Of a stretch of 64,000 bases of DNA, positions 22,110 through 34,500 are shown piece by piece. A program made the position numbers and the translations under genes. Each line of letters opens with the position of its first letter. The stretch's first letter is position 1. The notes under the pieces were generated by a model. The model saw only the letters and a program-made list of their open reading frames with translations, was not told the origin of the DNA and ran no database searches. The DNA is from Populus alba (taxonomy: Eukaryota > Streptophyta > Magnoliopsida > Malpighiales > Salicaceae), in the NCBI RefSeq assembly GCF_005239225.2, contig NC_133284.1, positions 37,090,758 through 37,154,757 on the forward strand, given 5' to 3'.

Positions 22110-22925
22110 TGGAGCCAAAAGACCTGTGCGATTTACGTAATCGAGCCACACTCCTCAAATCAACCAGCTTTTTATGCGTTTAGGTAAATTACAGCAAATC
22201 CTATTCAATATTATAAAATTTATAATTCATTTAAAAGTCCAAGTTTTTGATTAAAAAAAAACCATTTATTATGTCTAAAACACTCTTAATTACTATTTTT
22301 AAAAACAAATACAAAAATAATATTAAAAATAAAGCTCAAAACAAAATTAATAGTGAAATTAATATTGTCCGTGTACTAAAAAACATTGTGTCCATTTTTC
22401 TAATATTCTTTTTTGTAAAGTTTTAATTTAGTTACTTTTTCCAAATGGTAATGGAGAACATTTTGGATAAAAAAAAAAGGAGGTTAGGTTAATGTAATTA
22501 TTAAAATTATAATTATAAATATAAAACAAACTAAAAGAGTTGGGGTTATTTTAACACTATTTATATGAAGAATTCAGTTTCTTTTTTTAATTTTAGTCCT
22601 CACAATGTTCATATGAACAAAGCAATCTTTTTTATCATTTTAATTATGGATTTTATTTTTTCAATCTTACTATCCCAGGTTATATATATTACATGGTTTC
22701 ATGTGTTTGGAATTTATTTTTTTTTTTTTCAATTTCAATTTGCATGCTATCGCTTTTACAAAGTGCTGAAAAATATTCTAATAATTAATTACAACTAATT
22801 TTATGAAATAGAACTTTAGGTTTACCGTTATTAAAAAAAAAAAAAAACTAAAAAAAAGAGGGACCACCTTTAAGATAAAAAGAAAAACGAAACAAATTAC
22901 CATTTAGACTTTGGCCTAGAAAACC
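22110..22925. other. Copy-2-specific block, about 800 bases
   Basis: It separates the GATTTACGTAAT context (matching 8172) from CCCAAAGTTTCAG (matching 8187). It is AT-rich, with no terminal repeats or coding potential that I can identify. It could be an insertion in copy 2 or a deletion in copy 1. Confidence 0.55.
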
Positions 22926-23584
22926 TTACTTTGATCCCCAAAGTTTCAGTTATTTATTTATTTGGCCCCTATTATTCTAGAAATTTATAATTTTAACCCC
23001 CAAATCTTATTTTATTTTACCTTTCAATCCCTAAATGTTGAGAGAGCAAAGTGGCAGTCACCGGAAAATATAGAGGGGAGAGAAAGCGCTTAGAAAGCCA
23101 TATTTCGGCTACCAAAATATAATATTGGTGTCCATGAATTCATCTTCTAAAGGGATGCTCAATGAATGTAGTGTTTCTATTCAATCATGCTGGAAAAAAA
23201 CTAATTTGGATCCATAAAGTTTCTTTTTGATTGATTTCCAGTCCTTAAAGTGATTAGAGGGTGTTTGGAATTGGAAATGGATTTACTAAGGTTTATATAA
23301 TATTTTTAAGTGAAAACAAGTAGAAAAAATAGATTTGTGAGATCTAAAAGCTCAAAGCTCAAATTGTCTAGTCAAGTAGTCTACTGTGACAAACAACATA
23401 TCATTTCATTTTAAAAAAAAAAAATGTATCATCTACTCTATAAAAATAAAATTCAGCCAAGCAAGCCAACCTAACTTTCTAGGTCCAAGTATACCAGAGC
23501 TTTTTCATTCCTAGCCAAGGGCACATATCTAACTATTAGGCCCTAAAAGTGCTTAACCTCTCTATTTTACTTTTGATTGATTTT

Positions 23585-24148
23585 TTTTTTAATTTTAATT
23601 AATAGATCCTTTTTCTTTGTTTATTTTTTTACTTTTCATGATTTTTATTTAAATTTTAATTAATACATTCTCTAATATATTTTTTTGTTCATTTTGAAAA
23701 ATAATAACTAATTTTCTTAATTGTTTTTATATTTTTTTAATGTTTCAAATAGATTATAGTGATTTTTTTAGATTTTATTTTTATTTTATATTTTAAATAA
23801 ATAAATTGTATTTGTATAATGACATTACAAGAACAAAAATTGATTTTAAATAAATAAATTATTTTTTAAATTTTTAATTAATATCTCCTTTCTCTCTTTG
23901 TTTAATTATCTTTTTACTTTTCATGATTTTTTATTTAAATTTTAATTAATACATTCTCTTTTTATATTGTTTTATATTGTTTTGTTCATTTTGAAAAAAT
24001 AATAACTAATTTTATTAATTGTTTTTATATTTTTTTTTAATGTTTCAAAATAGATTATAGTGATTTTTTAGATTTTATTTTATTTTATTTTGTATTTTAA
24101 ATAAATAAATTGTATTTGTATAATGACATTACAAGAACAAAAATTGTT
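23585..24148. repeat. Tandem duplication of about 280 bases in copy 2
   Basis: Two adjacent units (about 23585-23842 and 23870-24148) share the same series of words, including TTTCAAATAGATTATAGTGA and AATAAATTGTATTTGTATAA followed by TGACATTACAAGAAC. Copy 1 has a single unit near 8850-9120. Both units are non-coding. Confidence 0.8.
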
Positions 24149-25495
24149 TGTTATTGACAACCAAAATTAACCTTTAGGTAAAAATAAACATATAAAATAA
24201 AAAGGACAATCAAGATTAAATATTTGAATGTGCATGTATATTTTATTTTTATTGAGGAAGATTATCCTCTTTTTTTAGTTTTTAACTAATTTATCACTCG
24301 TGCTTTCATTGCGGTTTAAATATAAAATTTTGGAACATAAAAAATACACAAATCGTTAAAAAGAAATTGGGCCTTGTCATTAAACTTGATGCAACAATTC
24401 AAACTTAAAAATCATAACTCGAGTATTTGATTATTATTTAATCAATTTATCAAACCCGCAATCTAGGTTAAGTACTTTGTTGGCCTGAATTCATTTTTTT
24501 TATTTTATTAGATGATAGAAAATACAAAAATTGATTTACTATCAATCCAATACTCAAAAATAAAAATTCAATAAAAATCTCACACTAAATGATAGAATTG
24601 AAAAAAAAAAACTAAAGATATAAACAAAAGGGCCAAAAAATCTCGACCTGACTTTTTAATTAATATTTAGTCAATCTGTCAAACTCATGACCCGAGTTGT
24701 AGGACTTCACTTAATCAATTTTGTTTTTTATTTTATTTTATGATAAGAAATATGAAAGTTGATTTACCATCAACTCATTAATAAAGGATAAAATTTAATG
24801 AAAATCATACATTAAATGATGGAATTGAAAAAAATACAAAAAAAAAAGAGATATATAAAAAAAAAAAAGCTAAGAAATCCCAACTCGATTCTTTGATTAA
24901 TAGTTATTCAAACTCGTGATCTGAGTTATGGACTATATTGATTCTATTTTTTTTATAAAACTTATTATATGGATAAAAAATATAAAAATTGATTTATTGT
25001 TAATTTAATACTAAAAAGTAAAATTAAATAAAACTCAATAAGAATTAAATAAAAAAAAACTAAAATAGAAAATTGATGTTTATAACAAAGCCAAGCATTA
25101 ACCAAGGGAGCCAAGGATTGAAGTTCATAACAAAAGACCAAATTAATATATTTACTTAGCTCAGTGTAGCTTATTTTATAAACTATTTTGGGTGGTTTGA
25201 AGGTGACATGACTCGTCTCCTGCATATTTAAAAATAATTTATAAATTGGTTTACGCCCTTTGACTATTTTTTTTTTTTTAATATAGTTCAAAAATTAAGC
25301 TACAAGGGTTTAGATTTTTCTTTTTTAAAGATGTTTGTGGATATACTCTATTCAGGTTTGGATTTGTAATTATAATCAATTTAATATTTAATAATTTATA
25401 AATTATAATCTTAATTCATTTAATGTTTTTGAATTCAAGTTGGTTGAATATATCATATTGGATTAATTTTTTATATAAATATTAAAAATATTCAT

Positions 25496-28300
25496 TGGTA
25501 GGGCTTATGAATTTTCTTATTCTTAAACTATGCTTATAGAAATAATTGAGAACACTACAGAAAAGCAGGCAGAAATCAATTGATGTTCTAAAACAATAGA
25601 GTCCTCTGAAGAATTTTAGAATTTTAGGGTTGAGTTGAGCGGTTTTTAAAAACCTCAATTCACATTCGACTTATGATATCTTTTTATTTGAATTTTTTAA
25701 TCCACTATCATCTATAAAATTTATATTAACTGACTTTAATGAGTTCTGTCGAGTAAGATTATATAAATAGTCCTGGATTTTCCCTCCAAAATAATCTGCT
25801 TCTAAATTATTTCACGTTAAGACTTGTTTTTTCTGAGGCTTATATTTCTCTCCGATCCTCACCCAAAACAAAATGGTCCCCTCAGTTTGCACACAGGCCT
25901 AATAAAATAGGCTAAAAAAAAAAATAACAAAGAACAACAAATAAAAAGATATGAAATAATCCATGTCATATTAAAAATTAGGGAAGAATCATATAGAAAG
26001 CAACAAAAATAATGGATCATAATCTCTAATTAAATAAAATCTAAATGATAAAACTGAAAAATACAATGAATTTAAAAAAATTGAAAAAAAAGGGGCAAAC
26101 TCGACGCATCTTTCTAAATCTATATTAATCTCTAAAACTCGCAACTAGAGAGATTTTAGACCTGGATTCAATTAAAAAATTCAATTCTCAACTACTTTAA
26201 TATTGAATTGAAGGTTGAGACGGAGAAAGTATCAGTTTAAAAAATTTATCAAAGTAAAAAATAATTAACAATCAAAAGAATAAAGATCAAATCTGATAAG
26301 AAATAAATTGGAGGAAGAAATCTTTAAAAAAAAATTAATTTTAAAAATTATCTCAAATAAAATAAATAGACATCAAAATAATAGAGATCAAATCTAACAA
26401 ATAAAATAAATAAAGGAAGGTAAAATTGAAAATAAAATTCAATTGATAAATAATTTCAAAATAAAATAAATAGTAATCAAAATAACATAGATTAAATCTA
26501 GAGGCAAAAATAATTTAAAAGGTTGCTTTGAAAATTTAGAGGGTCATGCATGGAAATTGAAGATGAAAGAGAAAAAAGAAAAGGAAAAGGTTATCAGAGT
26601 CAAACCAGAGGGCCGTTGGTTACACGCGTTGCCTAGGGATGGACGGGTTACTAAAACAATTCTAACATCGCCCAATAAACCACCATATGTTCAACCAAAC
26701 ACCTCATTACACACCGGCCAAATAGCGTTAAAACAACTCACGTGCTTATGCGTGCAATGCACATAAACAACTTTTTTAAAAAATAATATTAATATTTATT
26801 TAATTATAAAATTGTTCTTAGCCAACTTAATTATAACTAAAAACCAAGATGAAAAAAAAAAACATTGAATGTCAAATAAAAAATTCTGTTTTTAAGACTA
26901 ATTTAATCATTTTATTATGTTTTAAAAAAGTACAAAAGTTAAAAAAAAAAAACCCAAGGCAAATTAATCATTTTAATATGCTTCAAAAAGTTGAAATGAC
27001 CAATTTTATCCTAACCAACTGATAATTATTAATATACTTTTTTTTAGGGTTGTATTACTTTAAATAGTTAGTTCAATTATTTTTACTTGGAATAATAAAA
27101 TAAATCATTATAATGTTAAATTCACAATACAATATATCTTGGTTTACAGTAAAAAGCTGATTCTTATTATTATTTTTTTATAAACTAGATCAAGTTTGTG
27201 CAATTTGATAAAATCCAGGAAGACATAACAAAATACAAGGAGTTTTAGAGATAAATTAATATTATAATTTAAAAAAAAATTGGAGTCATATTTAGAAATT
27301 TTGATCTAAAAATTTAAATACTAGTTTGAAAAAAATATATACTGTGGAAAATATATTTTAGAGATTCTTCATTGTTTACTAGCTTTTCATATAAAGTAAA
27401 TATATAAGCAATTCAATTTTTTTTTCTCTTTTATATACAAGTTATTTTCAGTAATGTAAAAAATTTAATTTCTTTTGACATTTTTATACTTACTTAGTAG
27501 TATAAGTTTACTTTTATTATAAATTCAATATAATTTTTTTTTTCAAGTTAACAATATCACTCTAACATGATGATTTTTAATTTGAATGAAATAAAATTAA
27601 TATTTATAATTATATTATCATGAATATAAAATATTAAGATGACTATTATAAATTATAAAAATAATTTCTTATAAAAATAGTTTTTATCTTGATTTATTTT
27701 TATTTTTTTAACAAAACTTTGTTTTTCTTTTTCAATAAATAAACATGTTTTCTAATTTTTTTTTATTAAAATAAATAAACAAAAAACTAAAAATGAAAAA
27801 AAAATGTTAATGAACATATATGGAATTATCAAAGATGTGCTAAAGCATTTGGCTAGTTATCCTGCAGAGCAGAGTTTTTCATTGCAACGTGGCGCAACGG
27901 AAGGAAAATAGTATAAAAATCCCGTTTAGGCTTTTCCAGTTTATTTTTAAAATATATTAAAATAATATATTTTTTATTTTTAAAATTTATTTTTAATATT
28001 AATATATCAAAACAATTTAAAATAAAAAAATAATTTAAAACTTAAGAAAATTTATAAAAGTATAAAAACACAATTGTAATCACAATGAAAACATGAAATT
28101 TTATGTTTAATAATAATATAAATATTTTTTATTTTTTAAATTATAAATATATAAAATAATTTTTTTAATATCAACACATTAAATAATTAAAAAAATATTA
28201 ATTTAATTTTTTAAAAAAATAATTTAAAAAACATATTCTACAACATAACAAACACTCAAAACCACAAACGCCATGTGTCGTAATTCTAAGCGTTCCACGT
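25496..28300. other. AT-rich intergenic region
   Basis: About 2.8 kb of very AT-rich sequence with many A and T homopolymers. I found no gene, RNA, terminal repeat or long ORF with a recognisable family. Confidence 0.65.
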
Positions 28301-28637
28301 CTTGTGGAAACCTCGAGTCGCTCCGACCCCACCGTTAACTAAAATAAATACAGCTCCAACTTTCCTCTTTAAGCTCCTCAAAAGCTACAATCCCAGCTCT
28401 GACTTCAAAGTTCAAAAAACCTCTCAACCAAATCAAAATCAAACCCTACTTAACACATCTTCTACGTGTCGCACTCTTATTAGCTGTAATGGTAATTACC
28501 GTAATTTCTACAGTACCAAGGGCATTTCCAGATCAAACCTGTCTCCTCCTCTCTTCCTCTTAAACCCCACTTTTTTCTCCTAAAACCCTCTTTTTCTTTT
28601 TGCTCATATTTGCAAAAGAATCTCTCTCATAGCCGCC

Positions 28638-30331
28638 ATGGCCTGGCTTAACCGATTAGCCATCACCGCAGCGCCATCACTCCGTCGTGTTAGCCGATTC
28701 CCCGGCAGTCGAGGTTATGGATCAGCAGCGGCAGTCCAATGCGACTATGATTATTATGATGACTATTATTCAGAAGCCGTAGAAGACTACGGACAGCTTA
28801 ATCGGCTAAAGCCGAATTTGGAGTCGGTGGCTGGGTCGGCCTTTCAGGAAGAGGAGTGCAGTGGGTGTTAATAGGAGACGCCAGGAGCTAAAAAGCATGT
28901 TTACGCAGAGAAACTCTCGAAGCTTCTAGAAGTTCCTCACATTTCCATGGGTACCCTTCTTCGTCAAGAGCTTAACCTTAACTCTTCTGTTTATAAACAG
29001 GTGCTTTTTTAGGGTTTTTTTTTATTGTAAAGTCCTGGGTCTTTATTTTTTTTGGTTAATGGGATTTGATATTGATTGTTTTTGGAATGTTTTTGTTTTT
29101 AGATTGCAAATGCGGTGAAATGAGGGAAAATTAGTGCCTGAAGATGTGATTTTGGGTTGTTATCAAAAAAGGCTTGAAGAGGGGTTATTATAGATGGTGA
29201 AAATGGGTTTATTTTGGATGGAATTCCACGCGAACGAGAATTCAGGCTGTAAGTTTCTCGTTTTCTGATTATTGGCATTTGTGTTTTCGCAAGCAAGTGG
29301 ATGATTGTGGGGTTTTGTTTTAATTGGTTAGAATTTAAGGACTGTTGAAGGAATGGAAGTTGGAATTGTTTTAAAAAAAAAATTATTATTATTATTATTT
29401 TGCATCTTTTAGTGTGTTTTTATATGTAATTATGGCATTTTGTCTTGTGATGATTGAGGAAAATGGTGGGATTTTTCTTTGCAGGAGATTCTTGACCAAA
29501 TTGCGGATATTGATCTAGTTGTTTAATTTTAAATGCGGTGAAGGGAAAGTGGTGAAAAAGAAAATCTTTATAAGTGCAGAAAATTCTAGTTACTCTGTTT
29601 GCTGATGCGGGGAAGTGTGTCAAATGAAAAGTCTCGAATATACGCGCCAGGAGGTACAACGTTTTCTTTTTCATTTTCTGAATTAGATTTTTTGCATTAT
29701 TGGTGTTTTTGAAGTGTTCATTTAGTGATTATGAGTTTTTGTTTGTTCAAAACAATGCTTATCGATGTTCTTACTTCTGGGCATCCTAGATGCCTCTGAA
29801 AGGGCTGTATATTTTTCGCCTAGTTACATTAGAATTGCATTTTGCCACTGATAGCAGTTTTCATGGCCCTGTGCTTTGGTATTACCGATTGATATTTTCC
29901 TCTATTCTTCATTATCAAACATCTGTGTAGATTTTGGATATTGGAGCGTTTATTCAGTTCTCTGGTCATCATTATTGGAGGGGGTATATGGTTAACATCA
30001 TCGAAGAAAAATGATTTATATTATCTTACGTTTGCTGCTTGAAAGAATATACCACAAAATGTCTTTTCACATTTGTCGAAACGATTGTTTGAGTTCGGCT
30101 TTTGGGTTCAAGTTAAGTATTTTAATCAGAGGAATTCGGTAATTATGCTGCATTAAGTATTTGTTCTTTTATTAGGGAAAAGCGTTGGAAAGGATACTAC
30201 AGGAAACAGCAGAAGCTTCTTGACTTTCAAGTGGCAGGTGGATCTGGAGAAACATTGGCAAGGCTTGTTGGCTGCATTACACCTCAAACACCTGAGTGCT
30301 GTTAGTTCTTCACCAAAAACTGGCTGCTTGA
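28638..30331 (+). pseudogene. Adenylate kinase (AK7-like, mitochondrial), broken by indels
   Basis: The ATG sits in a strong context (gccgccATGG) at 28638 and opens MAWLNRLAITAAPSLRR, an Arg-rich mitochondrial-type presequence, followed by the acidic/Tyr-rich CDYDYYDDYYSEA typical of plant AK7. Four exons are clear: 28638-29000 (ends LNSSVYKQ), 29103-29248, 29485-29653 and 30176-30331, with gt/ag junctions. Exon 1 encodes KHVYAEKLSKLLEVPHISMG and exon 4 RKQQKLLDFQVAGGSGE. Adenylate kinase interconverts ATP, AMP and ADP. Single-base insertions or deletions occur in every exon (for example an extra G near 28892, an extra T in ACATTGG near 30255, an extra A near 30318), while splice sites and residues are otherwise kept. 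It could be a real pseudogene or a functional gene with sequence errors. Introns rule out a processed copy. Confidence 0.85.
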
Positions 30332-31516
30332 TTCTTTCTTCCATGCAAACTGCTGACTGCTTCGGTTTCATTCCCAAGCAGGCATGGGTATGAGTAAATA
30401 TTTATAAGAAAGTGGGACCACCATACGAGTTGTGTGGATGGACGATTGTCCAATTGGATTTTTGAATCTTTCTTTTTGAAGTTTAGCTTATCTAAGCAGT
30501 TGCAATTTTGAGATGTATTGGTTTGAGGTAATTTTTGGCGAGAGAGATATAAAACAAAGAACACGGCAAGTGTATTTTTGCGTCTTGTCTCCGATTTGTG
30601 GTCTATATTGTGTTGTCAATTGTAAGAGAATCTGTCCGGAATAACACGAATTTAGTTCTGTGGAAGTCATATTCTTGTTCCTTCGTGTCTTTTCTTCTTT
30701 TCTCAACTTTCAGAAACTGGGATGGCTATGAAGCTTTGATTCAGTGATGATGGACTGACTCCACGGTCAAGGCTGGAGCTCCAAGAGTTAAAAGGTTTCT
30801 AGATTCAAACCCCGCACTCCTAGAACGATAATGACAGGAGAAAAGAAAAACAGTAGCTACTCAAATGGCGGCAGCTGAACCTTGATTTGAACTAATTGTT
30901 CGCATCTGCAGGCTTTCCAAGTCTTTTTGAACATCTATGTCGTTCCATGAGCCTCCAAAAAGACTATGGCGCTTTAATAACCCTAACACCTTGTCGTAGG
31001 AATATTGAGCTCCTTGAGAAATGTTCTGAAGACCAGCTTCAGATACAGAAGTATGCGTAAGGGATGCTAACTTCCACGTCAGTTACAATGGCACCCTGTC
31101 AACCCAGTTTTGGACCATACAAATTCCAACACTATCAGGGCAAGTTGGCAACTTGGTTTTTAGCCTCAAGACCCGAACACAGCTTGTGCAAGCTAATACA
31201 CATGCCTAAAAATTCAGGAATTAATTAAAACAAACAATACCTGTTTCATGAAGCACTTTATCAGTTGAGATTTAAGAATCACAATTAAGGGTCATGAAAA
31301 GAGAAATTTCTCTTCAAAATGCTAAAACAGGCACTCCATTTCTACATGAAGGATTGAGATGTTCTCTAAAGCTACACGATTTGCATTTTCCTTTTTTACA
31401 AGTACAAGATAACCAAATGGACCCAAAACTTGACTGCTGATTTACTACTATAAAGCAAACAAAGCTAATCATACATTATTGTATAGACATGTGAATTTTT
31501 TACATATATTAGTTAC
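30332..31516. other. Convergent intergenic spacer
   Basis: Lies between the 3' ends of the adenylate kinase and EHBP1-like genes. It probably holds their 3' untranslated regions. No further coding sequence recognised. Confidence 0.6.
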
Positions 31517-34500
31517 TCAACTGTTCATCCATATCTCTCTGAGAAGTTCATATCTGATGGTATTGTCAAGCCCTTCTTTGATTTCCAGCTGGGCTTTGTT
31601 GGGCAGGTGAAGACCGCACCCCATCAAGTATGATCGAAGCCAAAGGTGAATTCAATTCATCAAGCTCATATCACTGTGTAGGATTTTCTGACAATTGAGG
31701 AGCCACTTTTTCTCAGCTTAGATTGACTTCCAAACTCTCCAATGGATTTGGCAATGGAAGCTGTTGAAGGTGTGTAAATAGATCGGAGGAGCTGCAATGC
31801 ATGTACCGTTGTGACAGACTCCTCTCCAGCCTCAATAGCATCCTAAATGAAATTTAAAAAAAAAAAAAAAAAAGAGATGATTGCTTATGATCTCGTAATG
31901 AGCTTATTCCTGGTGGTGATACCACAGTACTCTTAAATCAGCTAATTCACGTGGCACGAATACATAGCACTCTTAAAATGTAGTATAGACAAGAGGATGC
32001 AATTTGATCTATGTGGTTTCTAGCTAGCTTTAAAAGATAGAGCCAATTCAAGGTAGGCTTGTGGCCAACTCAAAACAGCAAATAATCATTGGAACAGAGG
32101 GCAACAACTAATGCAGAATTCCGGGGCGTCCAATTTTTTCTGTTCTGTTTTAAGATTCTTTTGTGCAATTCTTTATGCAACGTTTCCAGTAATAACTAAC
32201 AAGGATTTGGTCCATTATCAAATATCAATTACCCAATTTACAAACCAACATTTATATTTTTTTAACCAATACCAACTCACTAACAACTTGCACCCTTATA
32301 AAGAAGATCATGCTAAATGTCATCAGCTCACAGGAACATGCTGAGTAGAACCATTGATAAGTACAGAAGTGAAACATATCCATTCATTTTGAATGTGACT
32401 AACCTCAGTGGTCCAGGCTTCAAAATACAACATCTGAATAGGATCTGGACAAAACTCGTCTAAGACAAAATCATCAAAGAACCCTCTTGATCAATGGTGC
32501 AGCGAAGTGGGCATACCTTCAAAAATAACATGATGTTTATTAAGGATTGAAAACATGGCTCATGCAAGTTTGAGATGAATGAAGGGTGTGAGTATGTCGA
32601 GCTTGCAATGAAATATGAATAAATAGCATGAGTATGCAAACCTCTTTTCTGATGGATTTACTTAAGAGCATGTCCTTTGGAAATGCATCATGAGATCACT
32701 TAATGCATTAAGGAGATGGAAAGGCTTGAATGTCGTGTCTGGTCTCTCATCCAGTCTCATTGTTTTCATTGTCATCTTCAAGCAAGTCATCATCATCCAT
32801 ACCAAATAGATCAGTCAGCCATCTTGACCAGTTCCCATCTGATATTTCAAAAAGTACCAAGGAAAGTTACTAACATTAATGACAGTCATAGAAAACCTTA
32901 AACACCCTCTCCAATGATACAGGTTAATGGGTTTCAAATTGGTGTCTCTTATCATCAAGTCTAGTCTTTGGTATGAATAGGATTTACCAACTTGTGAAGT
33001 ACAAATGACATGCAGCATCAAATATCATATGCATGCATGGTATGTAGATGTTTTTCTTAGCATGAACCTCTTTTCCCTTTCTTTCTGTCTTTCTTTTTTT
33101 TTTTCCAAGAGAAGCATGACATGGATTTCAAATGTGGAAATAAGAGGAGAAAAACAGGTCACATCTAGCACACTTTTGGAGATGTCGGATGGTATCTGAA
33201 CTGTCTCCCCTTCAATTTTGAAAAAGGAAAGGAAAAGGAGACATGTTTGGCTCCCATTTTACAACTAAATGGTTGCAAATTTAAGAGAGGTAGCAATAAA
33301 GACCAAAATGAAGGTCAAACTCTAAAAGATAACAGCAACAAGTTCCTTAGGTTAGGCTTCCGTGTCAGAACTTTATCCTCACCACATTTTTCAGTTGTGC
33401 ACCAGCCCCAAGCTTGATGACCCTGCTGGAATTGGGAGAACTTTTGGATCACTGATGGGATCAGATACTGGATCGGTTGGGATTCATCAACAGATTCACG
33501 AAGGATAGCATTGAACATTGCCACATCTAATCTAAGCTTACGCATTGCTCCATTATCTGAAACATAATAGTAAATATATTATCATGCCATATTGTTTGCA
33601 GAAACAAATTATCAAATAGTTGGAAAAGCATAATCAACAAGACAACTAATATTAGTTAACAAATGAAAATTAGTTGAAACAAATATCAGCTAACAATGCT
33701 GTCAACAACCATATGAGTTCAACAATTCAGCATTCTTGTTTTCAAGATGATATTTCAAATATTCTACCATCTACACAGTAAAGCAACACCATATGTTGTT
33801 CACGTTCAAAGAATTCCATTGTAAGCTATGTTGGTTGTTCACATGCTATAACTTGTCAGTGTCTATAAAAACACATTAACTTTGATGACACCATTGAAAT
33901 TTATAGATTACCAGTCTGCCAGCACAGGTAAACAGCCACATTCATGGCTCCAGCTCGAACAGGACAAAAGTCTTTCACAGGCATCTTTGAATGCCTTCTT
34001 CCATGCTCTAATGAAATGTTTCCTTGGTCTTCGTGAACCAACCTGATGTCCTTCCAAGGTTTTTCTTAGAGCCAGAAACTATCAAGTTGAGCAATTTCCT
34101 TTGTAGCAGCAGCTTGCATGTGTGGGGGTCAGAGTCTGGTGCAGAACCATGAAAAAGATTCATGTCAAGTAATATTAAAGAAGCAGAGTTTTAATATTTT
34201 TAAAATAATAGTGCAGTTAATGAGAAATCAACAAAGACGAAGGAGAACAGGATGAATTAAATGAAGAACCTGCCACCAGATTGGATCCAATGGTGCGGGA
34301 GAAGATCCAGCTTCAACTCTTTCCAGTGCATGATGTAAAATACATGCGGCTCCTCCCAGTCACTGGAAATCTTCTGCATAAAGACCATCTTATTTCCTTT
34401 CGGCTGGGAGATACACTCTTTCCATTTCAATGAAGATGATATTATCTTGTTTCCCTTCCTTCCCGTATGTTGTCCTGAAGAAATTTTGCTTTCTGTATCA

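Larger units (their letters stand above)
17145..25495. repeat. Segmental duplication, copy 2
   Basis: Colinear with 402-10455 once insertions are removed. It carries the intact DUF247 gene. It differs by a hAT insertion (17997-19422), extra blocks at about 21355-21836 and 22110-22925, and a tandemly doubled unit at 23585-24148. It lacks the chimeric LTR element. The right limit is only where copy 1 is cut off by the CACTA fragment, so the true duplication may extend further. Confidence 0.85.
20862..25495. other. Upstream region of DUF247 copy 2
   Basis: Non-coding. The first 120 bases match 2624-2744, and sequence from 20983 matches 7513 onward. It would contain the DUF247 promoter, but I cannot point to a convincing TATA box. 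The rest is AT-rich spacer without recognisable genes. Confidence 0.6.

Noticed and set aside
26557..26766. 69-codon plus-strand ORF
   Set aside because: Isolated in AT-rich spacer, Lys/Glu-biased start, no recognisable family.
28638..30331. Processed (retroposed) adenylate kinase pseudogene
   Set aside because: Three introns with gt/ag borders are retained and there is no poly-A tail or target duplication.
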